Source: CAYLXN01 sp964388235
Lineage (GTDB): Bacteria; Patescibacteriota; Saccharimonadia; Saccharimonadales; Saccharimonadaceae
Direction of reading: 5' to 3'
NCBI GenBank assembly: GCA_964388235.1
Contig: CAYLXN010000007.1
Span: 1-29,690, forward strand
DNA: 29,690 bases
Shown: positions 13,954-21,792 of the stretch, one piece after another
How positions within the stretch are numbered: position 1 is the stretch's first letter
Layout of the letters: each line of letters starts with the position of its first letter
Notes under the pieces: model-generated
What the model was told of the DNA's origin: nothing
What the model saw: only the letters and a program-made list of their open reading frames with translations
The model's database searches: none
Translations under genes and position numbers: made by a program

Positions 13954-13993
13954 ATTGTCGTCGGCAGGCCAGGATCAAACCGACCAGCCGGTG

Positions 13994-14614
13994 ATGAAAA
14001 TCACCAACATCAGCTTGCAAGCCAAAAATCCCAATCGTGTCAATGTCGCGATTAATGGGCGGTTTGCTTTTGGGCTCGAAATTTGGCAGGTTGCGGAGTT
14101 GAAAATAAAAGCTGGGCAGGTGGTTGATGCTGAACTTAGGCAAGAATTAGAGCAAGCCAGTCAATTTGGCAAGCTATATGTCAAAGCGGTGAATAAAACT
14201 TTTGCTCGTCCGCACTCGGTGCGCCAAATCGAGCTGTATTTACAGCAACAGTTGTATAAATTACAACTAAAACAGCCAACGATGATCAAGCAAATTACTG
14301 ATCGGATGCAAGCTAATAATTATTTAGACGATCAGCGATTTGCTAATTGGTGGGTCGAAAATCGGAATCTGAAAAAAGGCATCAGTCAGAAGAAATTGCG
14401 ACTGGAGTTAATCAAAGCTGGCGTCGCGGCTGAAATCATCGATCAAGCTATGGCTAGCGGTGGGCGTGATGATTTGACTGAGCTCAAGAAAGTCATTGCT
14501 AAAAAAGCTCATCGCTATGATGATCAAGCGAAGCTGGTTCGCTACTTGCAAGGCCGCGGGTTTAATTATAGTGATATTATTTCTGAACTGGAATTGACTA
14601 ATTTAGACGACTAG
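13994..14614 (+). CDS. recX: RecA regulator RecX
   Basis: RecX binds RecA filaments and restrains recombination. From ATG 13994 the protein is 206 residues and begins MKITNISLQAKNPNRVNVAINGRFAFGL, like other RecX N-termini. It then shows the three-helix repeats, for example LYVKAVNKTFARPHSVRQIELYL, NNYLDDQRFANWWVENRN-LKKGISQKKLRLEL and YLQGRGFNYSDI. The frame is open back to TTG 13907 inside recA (235 residues), but that extension is Lys/Pro-rich and lacks family resemblance; TTG 13955 is another possibility. No clear Shine-Dalgarno precedes 13994, so coupling to recA translation is likely. The 3' end overlaps the convergent PRC-barrel gene by 17 nt. Confidence 0.88.
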   Translation: MKITNISLQAKNPNRVNVAINGRFAFGLEIWQVAELKIKAGQVVDAELRQELEQASQFGKLYVKAVNKTFARPHSVRQIELYLQQQLYKLQLKQPTMIKQITDRMQANNYLDDQRFANWWVENRNLKKGISQKKLRLELIKAGVAAEIIDQAMASGGRDDLTELKKVIAKKAHRYDDQAKLVRYLQGRGFNYSDIISELELTNLDD

Positions 14615-15194
14615 GCGTATTAGGAACTTCTTCTGGATTTTTGCGAAAAGGATTGATAAAGCTGCCAATTTGGTTGACTTCTTGTTTAGCTTCAGCTGAC
14701 AAACTCTCAGTCTCGTCTTCAAACACTACCTGTTTGTTGTCGATCTCAACTATTTTAGCTCGGTTAACCAGTAATTCAGTGTCTTTAATGCTTTTGAAAA
14801 AAGGTCGTTTAATTACCAGATCAACTACTAGAAAAGTGTCAGTTTCAAAAGTAAAATCAATTACCGTCCCTAATTTTTGACCAGATTGAGAAATGGCCTT
14901 TAGACCGGCCAGCTTAAAATCTAGTTGCAATAATTTTTTTAATTGAATAATATCGTCTTTTTGGACCAATTCATCGCTGTCATCAATAATAAAACCAGCG
15001 TTGCTAAATTCTCTAATATCGTTGATCATTAAGTAGGAGTCGTCTGGGTAGTCAAGATTGGTGCCTGATAGTTGATAGGCGCGGATTAACAAATGATGAG
15101 GGTCAATAATAACTGATGCCACTTCTCCTACGGCTGTGCCAGTTTGCAAGCTCATGACTGGTAAATTTTCTAAACTTGATCCAAATAAAAGCAT
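14598..15194 (-). CDS. Tandem PRC-barrel domain protein
   Basis: The 198-residue protein contains two PRC-barrel-like units: residues 10-75 (LPVMSLQTGTAVGEVASVIID) and 93-155 (GLKAISQSGQKLGTVIDFTFE...FLVVDLVIKRP), followed by a charged, disordered tail. PRC-barrels occur in RimM and in many stand-alone proteins of unsettled function. No membrane helix or signal is present, so it should be cytoplasmic. It lies downstream of the pilus operon but has its own promoter and start (leader about 3 nt). Its last 17 nt overlap the end of recX on the opposite strand. Confidence 0.75.
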   Translation of the reverse strand: MLLFGSSLENLPVMSLQTGTAVGEVASVIIDPHHLLIRAYQLSGTNLDYPDDSYLMINDIREFSNAGFIIDDSDELVQKDDIIQLKKLLQLDFKLAGLKAISQSGQKLGTVIDFTFETDTFLVVDLVIKRPFFKSIKDTELLVNRAKIVEIDNKQVVFEDETESLSAEAKQEVNQIGSFINPFRKNPEEVPNTPSRLN

Positions 15195-15204
15195 GATAAC
15201 TTAA

Positions 15205-15233
15205 ATTATAAAGCCAAAACTACAAATAAACAA
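15205..15233 (-). promoter_or_regulatory. PRC-barrel gene promoter
   Basis: On the minus strand TTGTTT (15233-15228), 17 nt, TATAAT (15210-15205). The -10 box ends 10 nt before the ATG at 15194. Confidence 0.75.
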
Positions 15234-15234
15234 C

Positions 15235-15564
15235 TTAGGGAACAAAAGGATTGGTCCTTCCGGATGGAGTTTTGATGGTTGGGTCTAATTCTTGGATCAT
15301 TTTAATGGTTTTTTCGTCAAAAAAGGATGGATTGCTGGTATTCATAGCTGGCTCGGTTGCTTCATAATAAAGACTATAGAGACTGAAAATCATGATCGCT
15401 AAGCCAATAGAAATAATTACGAAACTAACAAGCTGGCGAGAGGAGCGGACTAGTAGGCGCTTGGTTTCTTGTTTCTGCCTGGACTTTTTCTTGGCAACTA
15501 AAACGGCCGATGGCTGCTCGTCCTGGCTCAGGGTGGTTTGGTTTTTAGGTTGATTATTTGACAT
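15235..15564 (-). CDS. Short membrane protein at the end of the pilus operon, PilP-like tail
   Basis: The 109 residues comprise a Gln/Lys-rich cytoplasmic N-terminus, one membrane helix (about 45-68: LVSFVIISIGLAIMIFSLYSLYY) and a 40-residue outer segment ending PSGRTNPFVP. That ending resembles the conserved R-x-PF motif near the start of PilP, and the gene sits where pilP would in a pilMNOP operon (start overlapping pilO by 11 nt). It lacks the PilP beta domain and there is no PilQ secretin, as expected for a single-membrane cell. A reduced PilP equivalent is an inference. Confidence 0.6.
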   Translation of the reverse strand: MSNNQPKNQTTLSQDEQPSAVLVAKKKSRQKQETKRLLVRSSRQLVSFVIISIGLAIMIFSLYSLYYEATEPAMNTSNPSFFDEKTIKMIQELDPTIKTPSGRTNPFVP

Positions 15565-16132
15565 AGACTTTAAACTCGATATCTCCCACGGTGATTAATT
15601 TGTTGTCCTCGGTGGCTTGCTGCAATGAAACGCTGGTTAATTGTAATGGAGAAATTTCGTTCTCAACGATTAACAAAAATTTCAAAAAACTGTCGTAACT
15701 AAGGGGCGATTTGAGACTAGCTTTGACAATGACGCTTTTACTGTTGGTCTGGTCGGCTTCTTTGTCGGCCGTAAAATCGATTTGCGTGATTTGAACTCCT
15801 GATCTGTCAGCAAAACCTTTGAGAATACTGACGGTTTGGTCCTGATAGCGGTGGGCTTCAAGTGGAGCCGCCATTTTGTCAGCGGTTTTGACGGTAGCAC
15901 TGAGTCTGTTGAGGTAAGGCCTTAAGCCTTGCATGTTGGTTAGGTTTTGGCGACTGGTTTCGGCGTCAGTGATTGCTTGTTGAGCTGCTTGGGTTTTGGT
16001 TTGTAATTGTTGGTAGCCAAAAATGAAGGCGCCAATAGTGACTGCTACTAGAGCGATATTCGCTAATAATAAGCCCCAGAAAACTAACTTATATTGTGGG
16101 ATGTCGGCTATTTTGGTGCTAGTTTTTTTCAT
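15554..16132 (-). CDS. pilO: Type IV pilus assembly protein PilO-like
   Basis: The 192-residue protein has a short cytoplasmic tail, one membrane helix (about 15-38), a coiled-coil region (LQTKTQAAQQAITDAETSRQNLTNMQGLRPYLNRL) and a ferredoxin-like C-terminal domain with alternating strands. This is the PilN/PilO architecture. It overlaps pilN by 14 nt and has a good Shine-Dalgarno (AAAGAGG) before its ATG. With PilM and PilN it would form the inner-membrane alignment complex of the pilus. Confidence 0.8.
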   Translation of the reverse strand: MKKTSTKIADIPQYKLVFWGLLLANIALVAVTIGAFIFGYQQLQTKTQAAQQAITDAETSRQNLTNMQGLRPYLNRLSATVKTADKMAAPLEAHRYQDQTVSILKGFADRSGVQITQIDFTADKEADQTNSKSVIVKASLKSPLSYDSFLKFLLIVENEISPLQLTSVSLQQATEDNKLITVGDIEFKVYVK

Positions 16133-16676
16133 CGATTACCTCTTTGTTAAAGCTTAAACTGAATGTCGCGTTGATTTTGTTGTTCTCGGTTTGGTTGTTG
16201 ATATTACGGATCGAAACCTGTTCAAAAAGATTTGATTTTTCGAGATTTTGCTTGGTATCAACTACTTTTTGGGTTGAATTAGTGATGATGGTTAGGTCTT
16301 GAGTGTCTTTAAAAATCCCTTGGTCTAATCTGATTGACTCGATTGAAACTTCCGCTGGTAACGTCTGGGCTAGGGCGAACAAAACTTTAGAATAGGCGAA
16401 TTTCTGATTTAAAATTGCCTTGGCACGGGTTAAATTATCAGAAAAAGCATCAGCGTCGGCTTTATCCTGAGTGTATTTATTAATACTATCGATATTTTTC
16501 TGATGGGTAATTTCAGCATCGGCTTTAGTTTTAGAAATAAAATGCCAAGTCACAAAGAGTAAGCCTAATGTAGTAATTAATACAACAATCATCAAAAATA
16601 GATAATTGCGTAAGGTTCTGTTGCGATAAGTATAGCGGTGTTGGCTCTGAATATCTTTCGGTAGAAGGCTAATCAT
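16119..16676 (-). CDS. pilN: Type IV pilus assembly protein PilN-like
   Basis: The 185-residue protein begins MISLLPKDIQSQHRYTYRNR, similar to the PilN N-terminal motif (INLLP) that inserts into PilM. A membrane helix (about 28-49), a coiled coil and a compact C-terminal domain (EVSIESIRLDQG...VSIRNINNQTENN) follow. Its ATG overlaps the pilM stop by one base (TAATG), with GGAG about 9 nt upstream. Confidence 0.85.
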   Translation of the reverse strand: MISLLPKDIQSQHRYTYRNRTLRNYLFLMIVVLITTLGLLFVTWHFISKTKADAEITHQKNIDSINKYTQDKADADAFSDNLTRAKAILNQKFAYSKVLFALAQTLPAEVSIESIRLDQGIFKDTQDLTIITNSTQKVVDTKQNLEKSNLFEQVSIRNINNQTENNKINATFSLSFNKEVIDEKN

Positions 16677-17740
16677 TATAAAATCTCCGATGGGGTTAGG
16701 ATGGCGGCACCCGAAACTGTCAAATAGCGGTTGATGATGGTTCGCTTTGGTTTTTCTAAAGATCCAAAATCAATTCCTTGCCATGGGCTAGCAATTCGGA
16801 CTGGCATGAATAGTTCGTTAGTTAAGAACTCGCCAAGTCCGGCTAGGTTGCTGCCAGTACCGACTAGTAGGATCTGCTGGACTTTTCGGTTATTCAAGCG
16901 GTCGTCGTTATAGCGGATGATTTTTTTGATTTCTCGAACAATTCTGTTAACATCAGGCGTCATGGCTTGGGTCAAACTGGCTTGATTTTTGCTCTTGTTG
17001 AAACCGCGCAGCACCTTCAGCTGGTAGGCTTTTTCGAGGGAAATGTTCAATTTATTAGCAATACTCAAGGTGAAATTGTTGCCGCCAATGGCGATTGAGC
17101 TGGTGGCTCGAATGGTCTGATCGAGGATAGCAATATCGGTGTTAGTTAATCCAATATCAACAATCACTGTATTGAGGTCTTCAGATTCGTTCATCGACAA
17201 AGACCGGGCGATTGAGTTGGTGCTTGGCTCGATCAAAATCGGCTCAATGCCGGTCGCTCGGGTGGCTTCAACGATACGGTTAATTAATTTTTTAGGGGCA
17301 GAAGTCAGAGCAATACCTAAGTTCTGCTTATCGCGAGTGACTACTTCCCAATCAATTTCCAGCAAATCTTTAGGCATTGGAATATATTGCTCAATCTCAA
17401 TATCAATCATACTTTCAAGTTGTTTTTGGGCTTCAGTTGGGATGTTTAAGGCTTGGGAAAAAGTTCTGGTAGCTGGAATGCTGACCACGGCGTATCTGGA
17501 TGATAAATAGCCGCTTAAATTATTAGTAATTAATTCTTCAATTTTGCTTTCCAAAAATCCGTCGCTGTTATCGAGGCTAGTCAACAGTCGATTGGGGCTT
17601 AATTCAATCGAGCCATAGCCGCGGACAATTGGTTTTTTGCCGGAAGCATCAAGCTCCATGATTCTCAAGCCATTGAGATTAATATCCAGTCCAAAACTGG
17701 TTTTGATTTTTGAGAATAATTTTGCTTTTTGCCCACTCAT
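16676..17740 (-). CDS. pilM: Type IV pilus assembly ATPase-fold protein PilM
   Basis: The 354-residue, actin-like cytoplasmic protein recruits PilN to the pilus machine. Signs are the N-terminal GLDINLNGLRIMEL, the QLESMIDIEIEQYIPMPKDLLEIDWEV motif characteristic of PilM, VIVDIGLTNTDIAIL (phosphate-binding strand-loop), GGNNFTLSIANKL and QQILLVGTGSNLAGLGEFL. Start ATG 17740 lies 11 nt after a TATAAT with extended TG in the 28-nt gap behind pilC, so pilMNO may be transcribed independently of pilBC. Confidence 0.92.
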   Translation of the reverse strand: MSGQKAKLFSKIKTSFGLDINLNGLRIMELDASGKKPIVRGYGSIELSPNRLLTSLDNSDGFLESKIEELITNNLSGYLSSRYAVVSIPATRTFSQALNIPTEAQKQLESMIDIEIEQYIPMPKDLLEIDWEVVTRDKQNLGIALTSAPKKLINRIVEATRATGIEPILIEPSTNSIARSLSMNESEDLNTVIVDIGLTNTDIAILDQTIRATSSIAIGGNNFTLSIANKLNISLEKAYQLKVLRGFNKSKNQASLTQAMTPDVNRIVREIKKIIRYNDDRLNNRKVQQILLVGTGSNLAGLGEFLTNELFMPVRIASPWQGIDFGSLEKPKRTIINRYLTVSGAAILTPSEIL

Positions 17741-17751
17741 TATTGTGTCTT

Positions 17752-17760
17752 ATTATACCA
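17752..17760 (-). promoter_or_regulatory. pilM extended -10 promoter
   Basis: On the minus strand TGgTATAAT (17760-17752) ends 11 nt before the pilM ATG. No -35 is apparent. The element fills most of the pilC-pilM gap. Confidence 0.65.
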
Positions 17761-17768
17761 TAACCAAA

Positions 17769-18977
17769 TTAAATAGCGGTAGCCATATTAGAAATTGGCA
17801 TCATCACACTCGCTGCTACCAGCCCAACAATTCCACCCATGATGATAATCATCACTGGTTCGATAATTGAATTGAGCTGTTCAACCGCTAGATCGACTTC
17901 TTCTTCGTAAAAATCGGCTACTTTAATCAAAACTGTATCGTTGGTTCCAGTTTCTTCACCCACAGCTAGCATTTGACCAACGATTTCGGGCCAAAGATGG
18001 CTGTCTTGACTAATGGCAGTTGAAAGCTGTTCGCCGTTTTTGATCTTTTCGGAAGCAGAAGTTAGAGATTTTCGGTAGAGGCTGTTGCCAATTGCTTCGG
18101 AAGTAATTTCGAGTGACTGAGTGACGGAAACCCCAGCGCTCATTAAAGCAGAGAAGGTACGTGAAAAACTAGCGACAGAAGTTTTTCTAATTAAATCACT
18201 AATTCCGGGGATTTTGAGGACTAATTTATCAAATTTTGGCTTGCCAGCGGGACTTTTGATGTAACGCACAATTAGGAAAACACCACCAAATAAAGCGGGA
18301 AAGACAATAAACCACCAATTAATCATGAAGGAGCTGATTGACAGCATAGCTCTGGTCAACATTGGGACCGAAGATTCATCACCTGAAAGTTCAGCAGTGA
18401 CTTCGCCGATTTTAGGAATCACGAAAATCATCAGGCCAAAAAAAGCCAACACGGTGATTCCTAGTAACACCATTGGATAGGTCATAGCGGATTTGATCTT
18501 TTTGCGCATGGATGATGATTTTTCTTGCTGGGTGGCTAAGCGTTTCAGGATTTGGTCTAAAATACCCGCCGCTTCACCGGCTTTGACCATGTTGACATAA
18601 ATCGAATCAAAAACTTTAGGATGTTGAGCTAGGGCATCAGCAAACGAAGCGCCAGACTCGATAGAAGTAGCCACGGCTAGAGCGGTTTGTTTGAGCTTGG
18701 TTTCTCCCTTGCCGCCGAGAGCAGTTAGGGCTCGCAGCAGTGAAACTCCCGCAGCGATCATGGTCGAAAGTTGGCGAGTAAAGATAGCTAATTCCTCATG
18801 CTTTATCTTACCTGAGCCTAGGGCTGAGATGTTCGATAAATTTCGAATTCGTTTGACGTTGATTGGTCGATGGCCAAGATTTTTTATAGCTTCGAGCGCT
18901 TCTGGTTCATTTTTGGCTTCGATTTCACCTTCGACGCGCTTTAGTTCTTGATTGAGGGCTGTATATTTAAATTTCAT
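17769..18977 (-). CDS. pilC: Type IV pilus inner-membrane platform protein PilC
   Basis: The 402-residue GspF/PilC protein anchors the assembly motor. The N-terminal segment MKFKYTALNQELKRVEGEIEA and the two T2SSF domains are visible (LAIFTRQLSTMIAAGVSLLRAL and VASFSRTFSALMSAGVSVTQSLEI). The three membrane helices lie near 164-190, 215-240 and 370-395, the last in IIEPVMIIIMGGIVGLVAASVMMPI. It starts 5 nt after the pilB stop with AAAGGAT 9 nt upstream of the ATG. Length is typical. Confidence 0.95.
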   Translation of the reverse strand: MKFKYTALNQELKRVEGEIEAKNEPEALEAIKNLGHRPINVKRIRNLSNISALGSGKIKHEELAIFTRQLSTMIAAGVSLLRALTALGGKGETKLKQTALAVATSIESGASFADALAQHPKVFDSIYVNMVKAGEAAGILDQILKRLATQQEKSSSMRKKIKSAMTYPMVLLGITVLAFFGLMIFVIPKIGEVTAELSGDESSVPMLTRAMLSISSFMINWWFIVFPALFGGVFLIVRYIKSPAGKPKFDKLVLKIPGISDLIRKTSVASFSRTFSALMSAGVSVTQSLEITSEAIGNSLYRKSLTSASEKIKNGEQLSTAISQDSHLWPEIVGQMLAVGEETGTNDTVLIKVADFYEEEVDLAVEQLNSIIEPVMIIIMGGIVGLVAASVMMPISNMATAI

Positions 18978-18982
18978 TTTAA

Positions 18983-20755
18983 TTAATCCTTTGTAGCGCT
19001 AAACACTTCTTCAAATGAAGTCATGCCTCGCAGCGCCTTAATAATTCCATCAGTTTTCATCGTCACCATACCTTCGTCGATAGCTAGGTTTTTAATATCA
19101 AGAGCGGTCGAGCTTTTGACAATTAAATCTTGAATACTAGGTGAAATATCTAGCACTTCGTAAATGCCGATTCGACCTTTATAGCCAGTGTGGTTGCATT
19201 CGTTACAGCCGCCATCGTGGGCTTGCCAGATGAAATCAATCCCTTTTTCGTCACTACTCAGAGGTTGATCGGAGCCGATTTGGCCAGCCTTTGCCTGTTG
19301 TTCTAGTTCATAGAGAGAAGCTGGATTGGAATCGTGGCTTAATTCAATAATACTCATAATTTTTTGACGGGTAGTGTCGTCAATTTCAATTCGCTCTCGG
19401 CAATGCGAGCATAAGCGCCTAACTAATCGCTGCCCGATAACGGCGTTGGTGGTGGAGGCTATCAAAAAGGGTTCGATGTGCATGTCTAGTAAACGGGGGA
19501 GGCTGGTTGCAGCATCGTTAGTGTGAAGAGTTGACAACACCAAATGTCCTGTCAGCGCGGCCTGAACTGCTAAGTCAGCTGTTTCGCTATCTCGAATTTC
19601 CCCAACCATAATAACATTTGGGTCTTGGCGTAGTAGCGATCGTAGCCCACCAGCAAAAGTTAAGCCAGCTTGAGGATTGACTTGAGTTTGGTTAACGCCT
19701 TCAATTTTATACTCAACTGGATCTTCGACGGTGGAAATATTAACTTCAGGGGTATTTAAGATCGACAACATACTAAACAACGTGGTTGATTTACCCGAGC
19801 CAGTTGGGCCGGTGATTAACAGCATGCCGTTTGGTTCGTAAATTGATCGCTTGACGACTTCGAGTGATTTACCCCAAATACCTAATTGTTGCAAAGTCAA
19901 GGCTTCTGCACTTTCGCTTAAAACACGCATGACTACTTTTTCGCCATCGCTGGTTGGCAAGGTCGAAACCCGCAGCGCGTAATGATTACCCTTCATATCG
20001 ATTTTAAATCGACCATCTTGCGGTACGCGGCGTTCGTCAATTTTTAAATTCGAAAGGATTTTGATACGGCTAACTAAAGCCCCAAGGATGTTTTTAGGCA
20101 AGCGCTGGGTTTCGTGCAAAACACCATCGACTCGATAGCGGACTTGGACGAAATCTTTTCGCGGCTCGATGTGAATATCGCTGGCATCGGATTTGATGGC
20201 GTATTCAAGTAGCAAGTTGACAGTTTGAGCGATTGGTGAATCTTCAGCCACATCTTCTTCCCTAACTTGGGCGGTTTCGTCCGACTTTTCTTGTTGGACG
20301 TTGATAACTTCGGTTAGCTCTTGGCTAACATCGCCACGATATAAATCTAAACAGTTGAGAATATCGGTCGTGGTTGCTAGATGAAATTTGGCTTTTGAGC
20401 CCAAATCTTTTTGCAGAAAATTGATCGCCTGGACGTCATCTGGATCATCGATGGCAATGTTGATATTGCCTGATTCTTCCTCAATACTAAAAATAACCGC
20501 CTTGTATTGTCTAGCTACAATTTCTGGAATTCTCTTGAGAGCTTCGGTCGAAATTTCTTTCGGATTTAATCTGACAAAGGGAATATTAGCAAAGTCAGCG
20601 TATTTTTCGAAAAGTTCAGCTTCGCTGACGATATTATCATCTAAAACTAAAAACTGAAGCGATCTTTTGGTTCGCTTTTGCTTTTGTTTCAATTCCGATA
20701 GCTGGTCTTGATCAAGATCAAGCAGTTTCTCGACTATGGTGTCAGAAATAATCAT
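18983..20755 (-). CDS. pilB: Type IV pilus extension ATPase PilB
   Basis: The 590-residue protein is a GspE/PilB-family secretion ATPase that drives pilin polymerisation. The N-terminal MshEN-type domain spans about 1-140, followed by a linker and the ATPase core SDASDIHIEPR. Walker A is GPTGSGKST (316-324), the Asp box follows at VEDPVEYKIEGVNQTQVN, Walker B is VIMVGEIRD (381-389), and the His box is LTGHLVLSTLHTNDA. The tetracysteine zinc site C449/C452 and C517/C520 has a longer than usual insertion between the pairs. These features separate it from the retraction ATPase PilT, which is not in the window. It is first in the minus-strand pilus operon. Confidence 0.95.
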   Translation of the reverse strand: MIISDTIVEKLLDLDQDQLSELKQKQKRTKRSLQFLVLDDNIVSEAELFEKYADFANIPFVRLNPKEISTEALKRIPEIVARQYKAVIFSIEEESGNINIAIDDPDDVQAINFLQKDLGSKAKFHLATTTDILNCLDLYRGDVSQELTEVINVQQEKSDETAQVREEDVAEDSPIAQTVNLLLEYAIKSDASDIHIEPRKDFVQVRYRVDGVLHETQRLPKNILGALVSRIKILSNLKIDERRVPQDGRFKIDMKGNHYALRVSTLPTSDGEKVVMRVLSESAEALTLQQLGIWGKSLEVVKRSIYEPNGMLLITGPTGSGKSTTLFSMLSILNTPEVNISTVEDPVEYKIEGVNQTQVNPQAGLTFAGGLRSLLRQDPNVIMVGEIRDSETADLAVQAALTGHLVLSTLHTNDAATSLPRLLDMHIEPFLIASTTNAVIGQRLVRRLCSHCRERIEIDDTTRQKIMSIIELSHDSNPASLYELEQQAKAGQIGSDQPLSSDEKGIDFIWQAHDGGCNECNHTGYKGRIGIYEVLDISPSIQDLIVKSSTALDIKNLAIDEGMVTMKTDGIIKALRGMTSFEEVFSATKD

Positions 20756-20768
20756 AATGTCCGCTTCT

Positions 20769-20774
20769 ATTGTA
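20769..20774 (-). promoter_or_regulatory. Possible pilB -10 box
   Basis: TACAAT on the minus strand lies 13 nt before the pilB ATG in the 73-nt divergent gap to tilS. The -35 is weak. Confidence 0.4.
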
Positions 20775-20813
20775 TTATGAATTAGCTTAAAATTCTAGTG
20801 GTTATTTTTGATT

Positions 20814-20822
20814 TGATTAAAT
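20814..20822 (+). promoter_or_regulatory. Possible tilS extended -10 (leaderless)
   Basis: TGaTTAAAT ends 6 nt before ATG 20829. The match to consensus is moderate, but the placement repeats the pattern at other genes here. Confidence 0.45.
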
Positions 20823-20828
20823 TTTGAT

Positions 20829-21716
20829 ATGATTAAGTTAATGATTAATTTTCAAAAAATTAATAGTCCAAGCTTGGTGGTGGCGGTCTCTGGTGGGGTT
20901 GATTCGTGTGTTTTGCTCGATTTGTTGGTTAAAAACTATGATGGGGAAATTATCGTGGCGCATTTTAATCATCAAATCAGGGGTGTTGAGTCGGATCAAG
21001 ATGCTGAGTTTGTCCGTGATTTGGCGAAAAATAAATATCAATTAAAATATGAAATTATCAATGGCGGTCTTGGCGCTGCCGCTAGTGAGCAGGCGGCTAG
21101 ACAGGCACGGTATGAGTTCTTGCGTCAACTAGCGGCTAAATATGCTGCGCCGATTGTGACCGCGCATCATTTAGATGACGTGGTTGAATCGATTGCCATC
21201 AACTTAACTCGTGGCACTGGCTGGCGAGGGTTGGCGGTGATGCAGGCGGAAGGGGTTATTCGTCCGTTGATTGGTTGCCTAAAAACAGAATTGCTAGACT
21301 ATGCGCTCGCTAATAATTTAACTTGGCGCGAGGACGCAACCAATCAAGACACTAAATTTTTACGCAACAAAATTCGCCAGAAAATTACTGCTAATTTAGA
21401 TGATCAGCGGAAGCAGTTAGTGTTTGATTTGTGGAAGCAGCAGGTTGGATTGAAGGGTCAGATTGACCAATTGGTAGCGGAATTTTTGCTAGAAGATAAG
21501 TTGAATCGTTATTTTATGATTATGATTGATCAGCTATCGGCAATTGAAATCATTCGAGCTTGGGTTGAGAAGAAGGCTAATTATCGGCCGACTATTCCTC
21601 AAGCTGAGCGGATTTGGTGGCAGCTGAAAACCGCTCATTCGGGTAATGTTTTTGAATTAAATAAGACCGCCAAAATTAAATTTTATCTAAAGTACGCGGT
21701 TGTTATTAGTAAATAA
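20829..21716 (+). CDS. tilS: tRNA(Ile)-lysidine synthase, short form
   Basis: TilS converts C34 of the CAU-anticodon tRNA-Ile to lysidine so that it reads AUA. The 295-residue protein shows the PP-loop SGGVDS (21-26), IIVAHFNHQIRG-ESDQDAEFV, TAHHLDDVVES, RPLIGCLKTELLDYA and WREDATNQDTKFLRNKIR, all hallmarks of the catalytic domain. It is about the size of minimal TilS proteins (Mycoplasma, Aquifex) and lacks most of the C-terminal tRNA-recognition domains found in longer homologues; residues 200-295 form a reduced tail. It is divergent from pilB. Confidence 0.93.
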   Translation: MIKLMINFQKINSPSLVVAVSGGVDSCVLLDLLVKNYDGEIIVAHFNHQIRGVESDQDAEFVRDLAKNKYQLKYEIINGGLGAAASEQAARQARYEFLRQLAAKYAAPIVTAHHLDDVVESIAINLTRGTGWRGLAVMQAEGVIRPLIGCLKTELLDYALANNLTWREDATNQDTKFLRNKIRQKITANLDDQRKQLVFDLWKQQVGLKGQIDQLVAEFLLEDKLNRYFMIMIDQLSAIEIIRAWVEKKANYRPTIPQAERIWWQLKTAHSGNVFELNKTAKIKFYLKYAVVISK

Positions 21717-21728
21717 TAATGTTAGAAT
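21700..21728 (+). promoter_or_regulatory. ftsH promoter
   Basis: TTGTTA (21700-21705), 17 nt, TAGAAT (21723-21728), preceded by TG at 21720-21721. It begins in the last codons of tilS. The leader of about 58 nt carries AAAGGAT (21783-21789) before the TTG start. Confidence 0.7.
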
Positions 21729-21792
21729 AAAGAGTAGTTAATAAGAGATATTTTGATGTTTATATCGACCTGAAAATACGGAAAGGATAGTT

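Noticed and set aside
13907..13993. Longer RecX N-terminus starting inside recA at TTG 13907
   Set aside because: The extension is the recA tail read in another frame, Lys/Pro-rich and unlike RecX; ATG 13994 gives a family-like N-terminus.
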